Shown one piece after another: positions 1-61,325 of a DNA stretch of 64,000 nt. The position numbers and the translations under genes were made by a program. The notes beneath the pieces are model-generated. The model was not told the DNA's origin, searched no databases, and was given only the letters and a program-made list of their open reading frames with translations. Origin of the DNA: Atrina japonica (Eukaryota; Mollusca; Bivalvia; Pterioida; Pinnidae); contig BROG01000471.1 of assembly GCA_030159075.1 (NCBI GenBank), positions 510,001 to 574,000 on the forward strand. The letters are read 5' to 3'. Each line of letters starts with the position of its first letter. Within the stretch, counting starts at the first letter, position 1.

Positions 1-36
1 AAGTCGTTATATGAGGGGGGTCGCTAATGCAAGTAC
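1..36 (+). mobile_element. Terminal fragment of a TA-flanked DNA transposon
   Basis: These bases match 11826-11858, the right end of the element at 10572-11866, with only a few mismatches in the last ten. The rest of this copy would lie outside the window. Confidence 0.6.
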
Positions 37-912
37 AGCATGAGACAATCCTAGACAGGTTAAATAACATTGAAACAATGTAAAACAAAGATATAAAACA
101 AATGAAAAGAATACAAAATAGGTACACTTAGATGTGAACTTATAAGTACATAACAAAAATTAGTTGAAACTCAAATAGAAAATGATATACTGAAAATTTA
201 GAGGTCTACCTATATGCACGTGGGTAATAATCCATGTACGATAAATGATGCTATAGTGTTTTCGCAAAACAAAACCTACGATGAAAATGATCAACAGTCT
301 GATTCAAAAGAGGGAAATGTAGCCAAGTACGAACACGATATTATGGTGCAAAATGACTCTACAGATATCATCTCAGGTCAAGGAAAAAAATCCAAAGATA
401 CGGACATAGGAAGTACAGAAGCTGACAGTACATTTGATGGAATATAATAGAGACTTAATCATCGATAGTTCAAGGTTTGAACCATGAAAAAAAATAAGAC
501 TGATAATGTGTGGACTACTACATCATCAAACAAGCAAACTAGTGTACCGAAACAGATGCGCGATATGCCTAATACAGATGCTTATGTTTTTTTCAGCAAC
601 ATGAGAAATAACTATAGTAACGCAAATATGTATGGACAATATAACTATGATCAGCATTGTATTGTCCCGAGATCAAGCAACTTCACAGGTATTGTAAAGA
701 AACGGGTAACAAGACTTGTACTGGCTAGTTGAAATGGTTGAAAAAAGGCATACGTGATTACTGCACAGAAAACAACGTTACTGTAACTTATATCAGATTA
801 CTAAAAAGGCGAGAAAATACAAAATATCAGAGTTCTTCCTATACCGTTAAAGTAAATATTGCTACTAGAGACTCTGCTTCTGTACTTGATCCTAACTTCT
901 GACCTGATGGTG
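37..912. other. No recognisable gene
   Basis: Two short open frames (214-447, 77 aa; 484-732, 82 aa) are rich in Asp, Ser and Asn and contain no motif I recognise. They lack splice signals that would link them to a larger protein. I treat them as chance or decayed sequence. Confidence 0.5.
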
Positions 913-1385
913 TTACATGCAGGGAATGGGTCCCACGGGAAACAAATGGCAGGTTTCAGTAAATTCAACGTCCACACATTTAAAAAACAGTATAAAATGC
1001 AAAACGTTACCTATTCCAAAAAAGACCCACCATGACTCAATTCTCTGATTGTATTGACCAGTACGATATATAAACTTCACATTTCCATCTGAAAGAACGC
1101 TCTGAAGCTCGGCTACAACACCGTTTTCTGTTCCCATATCGCCTCTAACAAGATGTGGAATACCATCCATGCACAAAACGGCTTGTGAAAAATAACCTCC
1201 GATTACAAATAGATCCTTGTTAGTCTTACTTACTTCCAACCATATTATATGCCTAGAAAACCCATCAATACAAACCGTTAACGAAAACTCCATATGGTGC
1301 AAGTTTATCGTAAGAATCAAGATGCCATATATAATTAGGTTCTTTCGAAATATACTCCCGTCTTTTAAAGGCCCATGAATGACGA
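913..1385 (-). pseudogene. Broken rve-like DDE integrase domain
   Basis: On the minus strand, one frame (about 1385 down to 1270) reads RREYISKEPNYIWHLDSYDK followed by LAPYGVFVNG. After a shift another frame continues CIDGFSRHIIWLEVSKTNKD and later DMGTENGV and NQRIESWW. The H-x-D-x-Y-D-K-L, D-G-x-S-R, D-x-G-T-E-N and N-Q-R-I-E-x-W-W blocks are those of an integrase-core family common in fish and invertebrate genomes. A frameshift separates the blocks and the C-terminal part has decayed, so it is a transposon relic. Confidence 0.75.
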
Positions 1386-1837
1386 TTTACGCTCAGTAAG
1401 GTTGTTAATTTTGATTTAAATGGCAATATGCTTCGCAAAATGTTTATATAAAGTTATTATCTTCCCAATAATTACGCCTCTGAGTGTTTCTCTGTTTTTC
1501 TAGTAATCTGAGATTGAAGATTGAAAAATGATTTTAACTCCTAACGACAATAAATATTAATCCAAGGCAACCTCGGATGAAGAAATTCAACATATATGTT
1601 ATTGTTATCTCGTATCCATCACAACTCGTACCTAAGTGAATTGGTTGACTCGTACCCATAATTTAGCTGACTAGTGCCCATCGATTAACTGTTTGATTGT
1701 ATAATCATTTATGAAGGTATATATGTATTTACCAACAAGGTAATTGCCATTATGACATAATGGTATTGAATTGATATACAACTATCTGTGGAAATGAATT
1801 GGCTTCAGAAGTACTTCACTGACAGATGTATTGTCCA

Positions 1838-2072
1838 CTTCACAAAACGTGATAGGCGGATTAACCTTTTGATTATTTTGCGGATGATTCTAGTCAATTT
1901 TTGGTTATGGCAATTTTTATGGAAAAAAATTATATTCCCCAATGAAAACTCGTAAGTAGGATAACAAGAAAGAACGATTATTCTTGTCAGTGTAAATTTA
2001 ATGTCGCTATTCTTTATTACCTAAAATTTGAACGAAATGGTTCACGACACTACATCTCGCCAGGTTATATGG
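1838..2072 (+). mobile_element. MITE, same family as 39349-39583
   Basis: The interior and right end match the copy at 39349 over most of their length (ACCTTTTGATTATT, GGTTCACGACACTAC, CGCCAGGTTATATGG). The left inverted repeat is eroded. No coding capacity. Confidence 0.65.
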
Positions 2073-2182
2073 ATATAAGTTAAAAGGGTCGTCACAATTT
2101 TCGAGCTTTTAGCGATTTGATTTTGGTTTCGAAAACAAAGAAATTTAGAACCCCCGAATGTGTATAGATGTTTATATAGATG

Positions 2183-2517
2183 GGCGCCCTCATAGTCGTA
2201 AAACCACGTCCGGAATCGCTATGCACTTGCCTACCCATGGTTTCGTGTACCTAAAATCACTCGTAGCTAATGAATATTTATAAAGGAGTAAGTGCGTTCA
2301 ATTTATCCGATCATGGAAGTTGTGATCGGTAACTGAAGTTATCTCGAAGTCCGTTGATCTAATACAATTCTGAAATTGTTTAATATCTGAGTATCTGACT
2401 AAGGCACGAGCACCATTTACTCGCACTTCAATATGAACGAGTGATTTCGGGCACATGAAACTACGGGTAGGAAAGTGCATAGCGAATCCGGGCCGTGGAA
2501 TTACGACGATGGGGCTA
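2183..2517 (+). mobile_element. MITE with about 40-bp terminal inverted repeats
   Basis: The left end (GTCGTAAAACCACGTCCGG, then AATCGCTATGCAC) is the inverted counterpart of the right end (ATAGCGAATCCGGGCCGTGG, then AATTACGACGATGGGGC). About 330 bp with no coding. The same TIR sequence recurs as a tiny foldback at 62365-62421. Confidence 0.7.
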
Positions 2518-3930
2518 CCTATACTGTTTGTTTACAGTTTACATGGCAAATTTAGGAATCACTATGTCGGATTTTTCAGTTGTTTATATGACAGGAGAGA
2601 AAATTGTTGTGTCAATTAGTACTTAATTGTTTTAGTGGAGCCTCTAAGGAACATACTATTAGTAGGATCGTCAATGCGCTTTGTAAACTTCTTATGCCAT
2701 CGAAAACGTCGTGATTTTCAAACGAAATTACACTGATTGCAAACACCACACAATTGTCATGTATATAGCTATAATTTCAGTCTGTTACAACAATTGTAAC
2801 TTGTACGACATGGTCATTATTAACTGTTGAATATTTATTTTTTTCTATTGTGAAAATATACTTGGGTTATATTTCTATGGTCGAAAATCCTAGGTCATTT
2901 TTCTATTTTCTAGATCCGTAAAGATCTCTGGAAAACGGGTATTTTTTCCTACTGGTATGGGTCAATAGACCTTTTGTCATAATAGTATGCAACTTCAAAG
3001 AACTTTCTGTTAGACATTTTACCTTACATATATGACCTGGAATTTAGATACGATGCAGTGCTAGATGCCAGATGTGAAAAGCAGTACAAGGAAGTAACGG
3101 CACTTGTAGTCGTTACAAGAAAGGATTCCATCATATATCAAAAATTAAATCCCAGGAAAAGAACTGAGACACAATATCGTTGAATGTTGTCAATGTTAAT
3201 ATTACGAAACCGGACGGGATCTTGTCCAACATTCTGTTGAGGTCACATGATAGGAGCAATAACTATTCCGACAAAACTGTACGGGATGGAACAAACCGAA
3301 AAAGCGTAACAGGTATTCACGATTCCTACGTAGAAAAATGATCGAGACCGGGTAGTTTTTCTATGTGCTTGAGAACCAAGTCATCGGTGTAACCATAATT
3401 CCTACGTTATTGTGTACAAATTAGTAAAACGATGGGTACGACTCTTCCGATTGTTTTGGTTACGAGTCAGTCAGCCATAGGCATGACTTAGACAAAGGGA
3501 ATACGAGTTGAGATGGGCACGAACAGAGATAAGTCCGAGTTACCAACATTTCACAAAGACGTAAACACGTTGCCATACAGGTAGCAAACAAACAAAACAC
3601 AAAAGAACAGAAAAAGAAAAGCGATAGAATCGATAAAGAAATTGTGCTGTACGTTTAGGAACAGAAATAGAGCGTTGAAATGCTTTGAGGAAGGAAATGA
3701 AGCTGAAAATAAACTAATAATTTGCCATCCTTCTTTGAATTTCCCCTGAAGCAACCTCAGTCTGTCAAGGCTATTTATATAACACTTCTGTTCGATCGTG
3801 GAGACTCAAACTGGTCGGAAAATACCAATACATTATTTTGTTTTTATCTGTTTAACTTGAAAGTGATAAAAGATATATATATATATAGAAATACAATATT
3901 TTTATTTAGAAAAATAAAGAATTGCAATTA
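2518..3930. other. Intergenic, no gene recognised
   Basis: No open frame with recognisable content in either strand. The sequence is moderately complex and probably contains decayed repeats. Confidence 0.5.
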
Positions 3931-4990
3931 GCTCAAATGTGTGCACAATATAACTAAACTGTACGCACAATATAGCCAACCTGTGCACACAAAATAACTA
4001 AACTGTGCACAATATAGTTAAATTGTGTGCACAATATAGCTAAACTGTGCACAATATAGTTAAACTGTGCACAATATAGCTAAACTGTGCGCACAATATA
4101 GTTAAACTGTGCACACAATATAACTAAACTGTGCGAGCAATATAGCTGAAATGTGCACAAAATATAACTAAACTGTGCAAAATATAGTTAAACTGTGTGC
4201 ACAACACAGCTAAACTGTGCGCACAATATAACTAAACTGCGCACAATATAGTTAAACTGTGCGAACAATATAACTAAACTATGTGCACAATATAACTAAA
4301 CTGTGCGCACAATATAGCCAAAATGTGTGCATAATATAGCTAAACTATGCCCACAATATAACTAAACTGTGAGCAGAATATAAGTAAACTGTGCGCATAA
4401 TATATTTAAACTGTGCGCACAATATAGCTAAATTGTGCACATAATGTAGCTAAACTGTGCGCACATTATAACTAAACTGTGTGCTCAATATAGTTAAACT
4501 GTGCACACAATGTAGTCAAACTGTGTGCACAATATAAGTAAACTGTGGGTACAGTATATCTTAAATGTGCTCACAATATAAGCAAACTGTACTCACGGTA
4601 TAAGTAAATTGTGCGCACAATTAAGTTAAACTGTGCGCACAATATAACTAAACTGTGCGCAGAATTTAGTTAAACTGTGCGCACAACATAGCTAAACTGT
4701 ATGCACAATATAATGAATGTTAACCTGTGCACATTATAACTAAACTGTGAGCACAATATAGTATTTGTTGAAATGTACGCACAATATAACTGATCTGTGC
4801 TCACAATATAACTAAATTGTGCGCAAAATATAAGTAAATTGATCGCATATTTTGGTTAATTGTGGGCACAATGTAGCTAAACTGTGCGCACAATATAACT
4901 AAACTGTGCACAATATAATTAATGTCAAACTGTGCGCACAATAGAGTGAAACTGTGCGCACAATATAACTAAACTGTGCGCACAATATAA
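3931..4990 (+). repeat. Minisatellite, 22-bp unit with GTGCGCAC core
   Basis: About 45 variable copies of AACTAAACTGTGCGCACAAT-AT. The unit centre TGTGCGCACA is a perfect palindrome of alternating purine-pyrimidine steps. Copies vary in length by 2-4 bases, chiefly through loss of a GC pair in the core. Confidence 0.95.
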
Positions 4991-5461
4991 AAAACATATA
5001 TACTGTGTTTTATGTCACTAAAGGGGCGCCGGATGTATATTCCTGGGTCTAACAAAAATATGACTTGTGTCATCTTGAGCATTTTAAAATACTTATTTTT
5101 ACTTTTTCTTTTTTTTTTTGTTTCCTTACATTTGGTCCAAAGAATTATATAGGGTGCTTTATGTTCAACCACTTTTAAAACAATTTTTGTACGGAAATCG
5201 GACCCTAGTTCAAAATTGCATGAGTCGGCGGTTTGGTTTACGGTGGCTCTGTCTGCTTTGAATGCTGAACTCCGTCCAAATCCTACAATAGACATCGGAG
5301 ATGATTCCGATTCTACAGCGCTGTGCCTTTATCGCGATACCGTAGTATCGTCATTTGCGCTTTGTTCTTCCATAGATATAGGCCTATGGTGATATTCACT
5401 GCGGATCGATCTACATTTATGGAAGAAATGGGAAGCATAAGGTTTTTACTGTTTCCAAATT

Positions 5462-5855
5462 TGAATATTCGAATGAGTGATATCACTTATTCGTTTTGTA
5501 AAGTGATATCACCTATTCGAATAGGTGATATCACTTATTCGAATAGATGATATCACCTATAATAACCTATAAAGTGATATCTCCAATTTGGAAGACTGAT
5601 ATCACCTATTCGAAAGAGTTATATCACTTATACGAACAGGTAATATTACGTATTTGTTTTTATAAGTGATATCACTTATTCGTATAAGTGATATCACTCT
5701 TTCGAATAGGTGATATCACTCTTTCATATAGGAGATATCACTTATTCGAATAGGTGATATCACTTATTCGGTATTCCAGTGTGTGATATAACCCATTCGA
5801 ATAGGTGATATCACTTATTGAATAAGTGATATCACCTATTCGAAAGAGAGAAATC
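5462..5855 (+). repeat. Palindromic minisatellite, GTGATATCAC / TTCGAA units
   Basis: Tandem units of about 22 bp alternate the palindrome GTGATATCAC with CTATTCGAATAG or variants. Nearly every position is part of some palindrome, so the array could fold in many registers. Confidence 0.93.
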
Positions 5856-5892
5856 ACTAACTGGTATTAAAAAGTAAAACGGCGCCCATATT

Positions 5893-6115
5893 TTTTTTTA
5901 ATTCATATAGATTTTGTGAAACTTGCTTGAGACACTTTGACAAGAGTTCGTTTGCGAATAATTAATTTGACCTTACTATTTGTAAATTCATACGACAAAA
6001 TATATCTAGGATTATAATCATTTGTATGCCTGTGTGTAAAAAAAATCTCAATACTGAAGTGTAAATCTTCAGGATGTCCAGGATAGAATGTATACAAATC
6101 TGGTGAATATTGGAA
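5893..6115 (+). mobile_element. Fragment of TTAAAGGGGC-type MITE
   Basis: The stretch from GTGAAACTTGCTTGAGACAC to ATTTGACCTTACTATTTGTA matches interior blocks of the copies at 46500-46770 and 52200-52531. Both termini are missing. Confidence 0.6.
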
Positions 6116-6420
6116 AAACGGATCGGTGAAACAAGTTGACACGGAGGAGTGAGCATCCCCTGTTGACCGGTCAATTTGCAGGACGTTGACATCAAACGCG
6201 ATTTTCGATATCCCTGTGTCAATAACTTGTCTGGAAAATAAGCTGATTTTCTGTGAGAAAGTTTACCAATTTACTTGCGTAAGACTGTTGATTTCTTATT
6301 AAGAAAGCCCCCTCTCCACGCTCCCCGAACGAAATATTTTTTTAACACTATGTCATTGCGAACGGAATATTTTTTTCCGGCACTATGTCATCTCCTGGAC
6401 TACTCCACCTACAAATATTG

Positions 6421-6509
6421 AAATAGTAGAGATATACAATATTTATTTATTTATTTATTTATTTATTTATTATCTACAAATATTGAAATAGTAGAGATAT
6501 ACAATATTT

Positions 6510-6540
<31 letters not shown>

Positions 6541-6560
6541 TTTACTCACTTGCTCTTTAT
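6421..6560 (+). repeat. 64-bp duplication with (TTTA)n microsatellite
   Basis: CTACAAATATTGAAATAGTA plus GAGATATACAATA is present twice (near 6410 and 6473), each followed by 7-8 TTTA units. Confidence 0.9.
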
Positions 6561-7594
6561 TTATTTCTGTTTATTTATTTTTATTATTATTTTGTTATTT
6601 TGAATTGGCTCGAGTTAATTGCGTCACAGCATTTCACCTGATAAATCCGTAAAATATAGTTACACAGCTATTCGGTGGGTGCGATTCATTCGGGTGTTCT
6701 CTAATTCTGACCGAAATCATTATAAGGATAAAGCTCGAGTAATTCGATGGACGATGACTAAACTTGTAAGACCTAATTTTGAAGACAAAATGGACGCATA
6801 AAGGTAAGGACAGGTAAAAGAATATATCGACAAAATAGAGCGAACTATGTGCACTTTTTGGTTGTTTTTAAGTGTTTTGATATGTTTAACAAGTGTTCAA
6901 ACACCACTTTTGTAAATAATAATTCTCAAATTACGCAAATTACACTTGTGTACACCTGCAAAATTTGAATCACCACTTCCGGTTATTAATTTGTTGGTTA
7001 GAAAATATTTCAATCTTAATTCTTACTATAGGAATTAAACATTAACATATTTGTTGTTACCTTTCTACTTCTAGACCATTTGGGTAATGTTTTGACTTCC
7101 TGAGTTAAGTCTTAATTGATTACAGAATAATTTGATACAGGTGTAATATTCTCGTACAATGAAATGATATCCTTTACCTAGGGAATAGGTCGAAATTTCT
7201 GCCCCGATTTCAAGCGATTTTAAGTGGTGAAATTAGGGGCAGAAATCCTCCCATATACTTTCTTCGTTGCAAGATACTGTGACATTTTCACAGCAGTTTA
7301 GCGATTATTTTAATCATCTATTTCTTATCGCTGACGTCTGATATTTGTTGATATGCTTACTTGATCTTTTAGATTTATAAATCCATCGTTACTAATTTAT
7401 AACATGTCATAATTCCATATCTATGAGATGTTAATTCTAACTACCCATCATCTTATGTATTCACATCGTCTGTCCTTTTTGAACATAAGAAAATGTAAGA
7501 CGTTTGCTGAGTGGATGATCATAAATGTATAATCATTGGGGGTCGTAATCATTGTTTCATTATGATCAACCAATCAGCAGCACGATTTCAGGCT

Positions 7595-7775
7595 TACCAT
7601 ATGAAAATAGATTATTTATGGGGGAAAAAGAGATTCCATTGCTTGTCGATTTACATGTATGCTAATTAACTGTTTTCCCAATTTGACACAAAATCTGAAT
7701 AAAATTCCCTATTGTGTGGCCAATGGCATTTCCCCAAAATTGACAAAAAAAACCCCCAAAAACAAGGCCTGTGCT
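7595..7775. mobile_element. Dispersed non-coding element, CAGGCCTT end
   Basis: Its reverse complement matches 27798-27890 and parts of 25123-25412: the blocks ACACAATAGGGAATTTTA, CAATTTTGGGGAAATG and a terminal CAGGCCTTG. Short ends of the CAGG type suggest a hAT-like non-autonomous element, which is inference. Confidence 0.5.
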
Positions 7776-8077
7776 CACATGGACATTTTCTTCAATTAAG
7801 TCTCGAGTATCTTATATAGTCACCACTGGTCATAGCTGTGCTCATTTTTGTTTGAGTAATATATTTATGTTCATTAAAAATGTAAATATTCCCCATAAAA
7901 ATCATAAAATTTTCAACAGAACTTCAAGAAAAAAATCCTTCATTGTTCAAACTAGAGTTTTTAATTATTTTGTTTTTGTTTTTGTTTTTTCACATTTTAG
8001 GGTTGAATTTTAAATCCTGATCCTGTATGTTTTTAATGCCAATTTTCAAACCTGACTTAATTTTTTTAAAGTAGGCC

Positions 8078-8263
8078 TACAGAGGAACTTGTCCTATGAG
8101 ATCACTCATCAGCCTTTGAAACTTGGCCACTCAAGAAAGGTGATTTCTCAAAACAGGTTTTATTCAAAGGATTGATGAGCCATTTAGTTTTCATAATGTG
8201 ATCTTAGATGATAGGTGGTCTTTCATGAGAGTATGTGGTCTCACAAGACAGGTTCTACTGTGA
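8078..8263 (+). mobile_element. MITE with TACAGTRGAACYTGTC termini
   Basis: The left end TACAGAGGAACTTGTCCTAT and right end GACAGGTTCTACTGT are inverted repeats with matching GAGA(T/C)CAC next to them. Related sequence is at 18598-18718 and at both ends of 36325-36962. It lies just upstream of the ATG exon. Confidence 0.6.
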
Positions 8264-8415
8264 GTACTGTACCAGTATTGGAAAAATACATTGCTCTGCA
8301 ATATTTATACAATTAAATCACAGTATACCAAATACCAATTTATTTGCTCAGTCCTATGTAGTAAATTTCCTCTCATATTTTTTTTATTTTCAGTGGTAAT
8401 ATACATGCAGTCAAG

Positions 8416-57395
<48,980 letters not shown>

Positions 57396-58795
57396 AGCTG
57401 TACCAAAGTACCTGGATGTTTTTATTTTAGCAGCCTTATCTTACCTTCAAGGTATACGGATATCAAGAAATCTGGAAAATTGAGAAATAGTACACCTATA
57501 TTCTGTAGAGCCAATATAATACCAGCTGTTAAACTAAAGTTCTTTATTGAATGTAGAAATCATAATAGTCATGATATAATTTCCTAATCCTGAAGTGCAT
57601 TTGTTTTTACATGTACAAGTAATATGTGTTTTTCCTAAATCAGAAATTTTGTATGCATTTTAGTAATCAGGAATATTATGAAATTGATTTTGAATTTGAA
57701 ATAGATTTAAACTACTGATTGAATGATGTTTTACTATGCATATGATCTGGATTAGCTATACACACTTTATACTTTGATATTTATAAATGCTTACTGCTTT
57801 TGTTCTATAACCAAAATCTTTTTCTGTAAAGTGTCTTTTTATCTGTTGTAAATGATATAAATAGAGGAACATTTCCACAAATAATGAAATGGAAATAGAA
57901 ATGATGAACAAGGGCTTTTACATGTAGCATCCAGTAATTCATATGTTGATTTTGGAAGTTTACCTATACATTGGAGAAAGAGAGAGAGAGAGAGATTAAA
58001 ATGTCTGAATCGAATGAACATTATTATTTTTCTTGTTGAGATATGAAAGGTTAGTGATTTTTTCTTTGGATTTTTGGAAAGTATAAGTTTTCTCTTTTAC
58101 CAGTAATATACAAGATACCATATGACAATTGTTTATTTAATTTCAAATTTTAATAATATGATAAAAAAAATGAGTATCTTGAAGGATTGGGTTTGTACTC
58201 ACAACAATGTGAGAGTCGTCTTTGAAAAACTAATTAGATTTGCCTTTCCTAATTGTAATATTCAGTAGGATCAACCTGATCCCTTATATAGTCATGAAAC
58301 CGAATCATTCCAGGTAATTGCTATATGAGCACCTGTTACATCTTTATTTGTCTTTCTCGGTCTTACAATATTTTCCTGTGTTACCACATTTTCTTGTTAT
58401 AATGATCAAATTGTTCAAGGACATTCATAACTAGGAAGTATTGGGACAAGCATGTGGAATAATAAGGGAAATTTAAATATCAAGCTTTTACTTTTGAATA
58501 AAATTTAGCAAAAGTGCTTTCCGTTTAAAGCCAGTTGCTATTCAAAGTGCCATTTCATTCTTTCAAATACTTTATCTGTATAGAATTATTATTGTAAATA
58601 TGTAGAACTACTGTTTTAATTGTAAATTAATGAATTTTGGTTATAGTGTCTACAAAATTTCATGAGATGCTACGCATTACATGAAGATACATATCAAACA
58701 TTGTAAGTGAACATATCATCTTTGGTTGTTATTGTGTATATGTATATTTGTAACTGAGATGAATCAGAAATAAAGTAACATTTTTATACAATATA
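57396..58795 (+). other. Probable 3' UTR of the neuroglian-type gene
   Basis: AT-rich non-coding sequence follows the stop. The first well-placed AATAAA is at 58769-58774 (in GAAATAAAGTAAC), so cleavage near 58790 is plausible. Another AATAAA lies at 59534-59539. A short GA microsatellite is at about 57980-57995. The end is inferred, not observed. Confidence 0.5.
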
Positions 58796-59754
58796 TTTTT
58801 ATAGCAAGCAAAAGGTTATCATTATAAATGTTTTGATGTATAATAATTTTTTCATTGTATATTAACATTCCTTATTCAGTTTTTCTTGCATTGTTATACA
58901 TATTATTTCAATATTTGAAAGGGTTCATTTTGATCATAATTTGATTTTAGTCAACTAACTATCTGCTGCTCCAACGGTGCTTAAATAGGGATTTTTTCCA
59001 AATGTGGTTAGTCAGAATTCTTAAATTCATTGACCTTTATAGGTTATTTTATATGTCGTAATTCAAGTCCTTAGTTATATTTGCGGATGTTCAAATTAAG
59101 CCTAGATAGTTTATGCGTATTATATTTATAAAAATGGAATTTTGGCTGTTATAAATATAACTGAAAACCTTTGGAAAACCATTGAATAAATCCTGTTTCG
59201 ATCTTTAATTGCAAGTTCAAATTCGTCACAAATGTTTTCAAGATACAAGTTTTAATTGTAGTCCGGAGAATAAGCCTAAATTTTAAACGTTTTGGAATCT
59301 CATTTTTCTCAAAAAGCCTATTGGTGACTAAAATCTTAAAACGGTCAAAAGTCCGTTTCTGATATCGTATTGGGTTCATTATTTTTGTATATACATCTTT
59401 TTGTAAACAAGTAGTGTCGGTTTTATAACATTTCGTAATTTTCATATAATATCAACATCTACCAACCAAAATGTCCACCCCAGATCATTAGTACACAGTA
59501 CTACCCTTGTAAAGATATATAACATTTTGACTCAATAAATTTTTATATATAAATATATCATGTTTTTGTTTCTTTGAAAGGTTTTACCGTAGGACTCTCA
59601 GTCTGTCTGCAAGTCTGTGGAAATCCAATATACCTTGCATCATATTGCAGTTCTTTATGATGGCTGATGTCATTGTTTGTGTTGACCTTTACAAACTGCG
59701 CCATAACATTGAACATTTATTGTTTTTTTTTTATTTTTAAGTACATGTATTTCC
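58796..59754. other. Intergenic, no gene recognised
   Basis: AT-rich. A 98-codon minus-strand frame (59149-59445) is rich in Lys, Arg and Thr and has no recognisable motif. An AATAAA at 59534 could serve a longer transcript. Confidence 0.45.
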
Positions 59755-60045
59755 CGCTGATAGAGTGTTCCACTCGCAAGCAAAAGGTCTGGAGTTCAAT
59801 AACTGGTACTGGGCCACATCTAAGACTTGGATAATGTAGTTCAGCGGTGGGTAAAAGAAGTGAAAATGCCACTGGTCGTTAGGATGAGACTTAAGACCGA
59901 GTTCTGATGTCACGGCAGGGACGGCACATAAAAGAAATCCTCATTGCCTTTGCTGGTCAAAATTTTCGGCGCTTCAGTTGAAGCTGATGAAATCTCCATA
60001 TAAGTGAAAAATTCTTGGCAATACATACTACAACAACCAAATCGC
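59755..60045 (+). mobile_element. tRNA-derived SINE, diverged
   Basis: GCTGATAGAGTGTTCCACTC, GGAGTTCAATAACTGG (decayed box B), GACCGAGTTCTGATGTCACG, ATCCTCATTGCCTTTGCTGG and a CTCCATATAAGTGAAAAATT tail block. Confidence 0.75.
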
Positions 60046-60179
60046 CAGATGGTAGAAAACTTCTACGATACGGACCATACTTCAAGCTTATTTTCAGCAT
60101 CTGTAATAGCATTTTATTCTTTTTTATGCTTTATCATCTAATTGTTTCAAAATTACAAATGCGACGGTATTAAGCGCAA

Positions 60180-60290
60180 CTTTAAGGTTAGAATTTCGTA
60201 AGTAAACTGGCAAACGTTCTCTCCAAATCAACTTGCGCAGAATAGAAGTGAGATACTTGATGGTTTGAAGTGCAATTTTCTTACCAATCG
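60180..60290 (-). mobile_element. SINE central fragment, minus orientation
   Basis: CGTAAGTAAACTGGCAAACG is the reverse complement of the conserved centre GTTTGCCAGTTTACTTG of the family at 55612. Confidence 0.6.
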
Positions 60291-60308
60291 TTCACGGAAA
60301 TCCCTTAA

Positions 60309-61325
60309 AGCCATAGATGAGAATATGATCAAATGCGTGTTCAAATACATTGTCAAACACGTTAAACGTTATAAAAGATCTTCTTTTCGAAGTTATTTGT
60401 TTTATTAGAATTTAAGTTTTCCCGTACCTTAAAAATTCAGCTGTATTTCCGTATGTAATGATCTTTCAGATAAACTCTTTTGCCATATCAAATGCGCTTC
60501 GTAATTCGGTCGGGGGGGGGGGGTCTCGTCCCTTACGCGCTTGGTCTGTCGGCAATCTTGGCCTTTTACACAGACGGCGTATGTTAAAGTCGGCCGATTT
60601 TTATGTGTTTTATATTTACTTTTAAAATACAGGATGTGATTTTATTGAAAAGTGCATATATTATGTAAAATATGTGCTTTTCAACGTTATTTTAAATACC
60701 TAAAGAAAATCGGATGAATATATGAAAATTTTCCAATCTTTAATGTTATCATGTTTGTTGACATTGCGTATCTCATGTTTTACAATCGTGCCATGTCCGG
60801 TGGAGTTGGACAGTTTATGATCATATGTGTCAAGAATGATAAAGACGAGAATTAACCCGATATACCCGGCACGTAGACAATTTCAGAAACGAATGTTTTA
60901 AAACAACAGAAAAGACCAACTTTGCCTGATTTAGGTATAAAATGATGATGTACGAAAATAAACGCAAAGAGTGATAAGAATAGATTGTATATTAACTGCA
61001 AATAGCATGTGTTTATTGGACACTAGATAATACCGAAAATTAATTTGCAACGCTCAAAGTAATAGCGGACAAACAATCACTGATATTACGGGTTACGTTT
61101 GGCATTATTGTTGAAATTATATACCTAACCACCAGGACCCAGTTGCACGATACATTGTTAAATTTAACCTATGGTTAGCCCATTGGTTTAACATTGGTAA
61201 ACTTCGAGTTAAATTTAAGAGTGCATTGTGCAACTGGGTCCTGATGGTCTCTCTGGGATATATAAGATAAAATATTGCATAAAATGGGCATGTAAAATTT
61301 TTCACCTACGACAGCTCATATAGCT
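60309..61325 (+). mobile_element. TTAA-flanked 1-kb element, copy C, with nested MITE
   Basis: TTAA at 60305-60308 and 61326-61329. The right TIR GACAGCTCATATAGCT is good; the left is eroded (AGCCATAGATGAG). Aligns along its length with copy D. A 110-bp palindrome-ended insert (61131-61243) interrupts it. Confidence 0.85.
61131..61243 (+). mobile_element. Nested small MITE, GGACCCAGTTGCAC ends
   Basis: GGACCCAGTTGCAC on the left and GTGCAACTGGGTCC on the right are perfect inverted repeats. Copies A and D lack it (CCACCAGATGGT uninterrupted), so the insertion site is known to within a few bases. A clear target duplication is not evident. Confidence 0.85.

Noticed and set aside
214..732. Two short Asp/Ser/Asn-rich frames at the left edge
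   Set aside because: No domain, no splice sites linking them, and no relation to the neuroglian-type gene. Kept only as an unannotated region.
4969..5295. 108-codon minus-strand frame
   Set aside because: Part of it looks protein-like but I recognise no motif. It runs into the minisatellite and has no supporting splice or promoter context.
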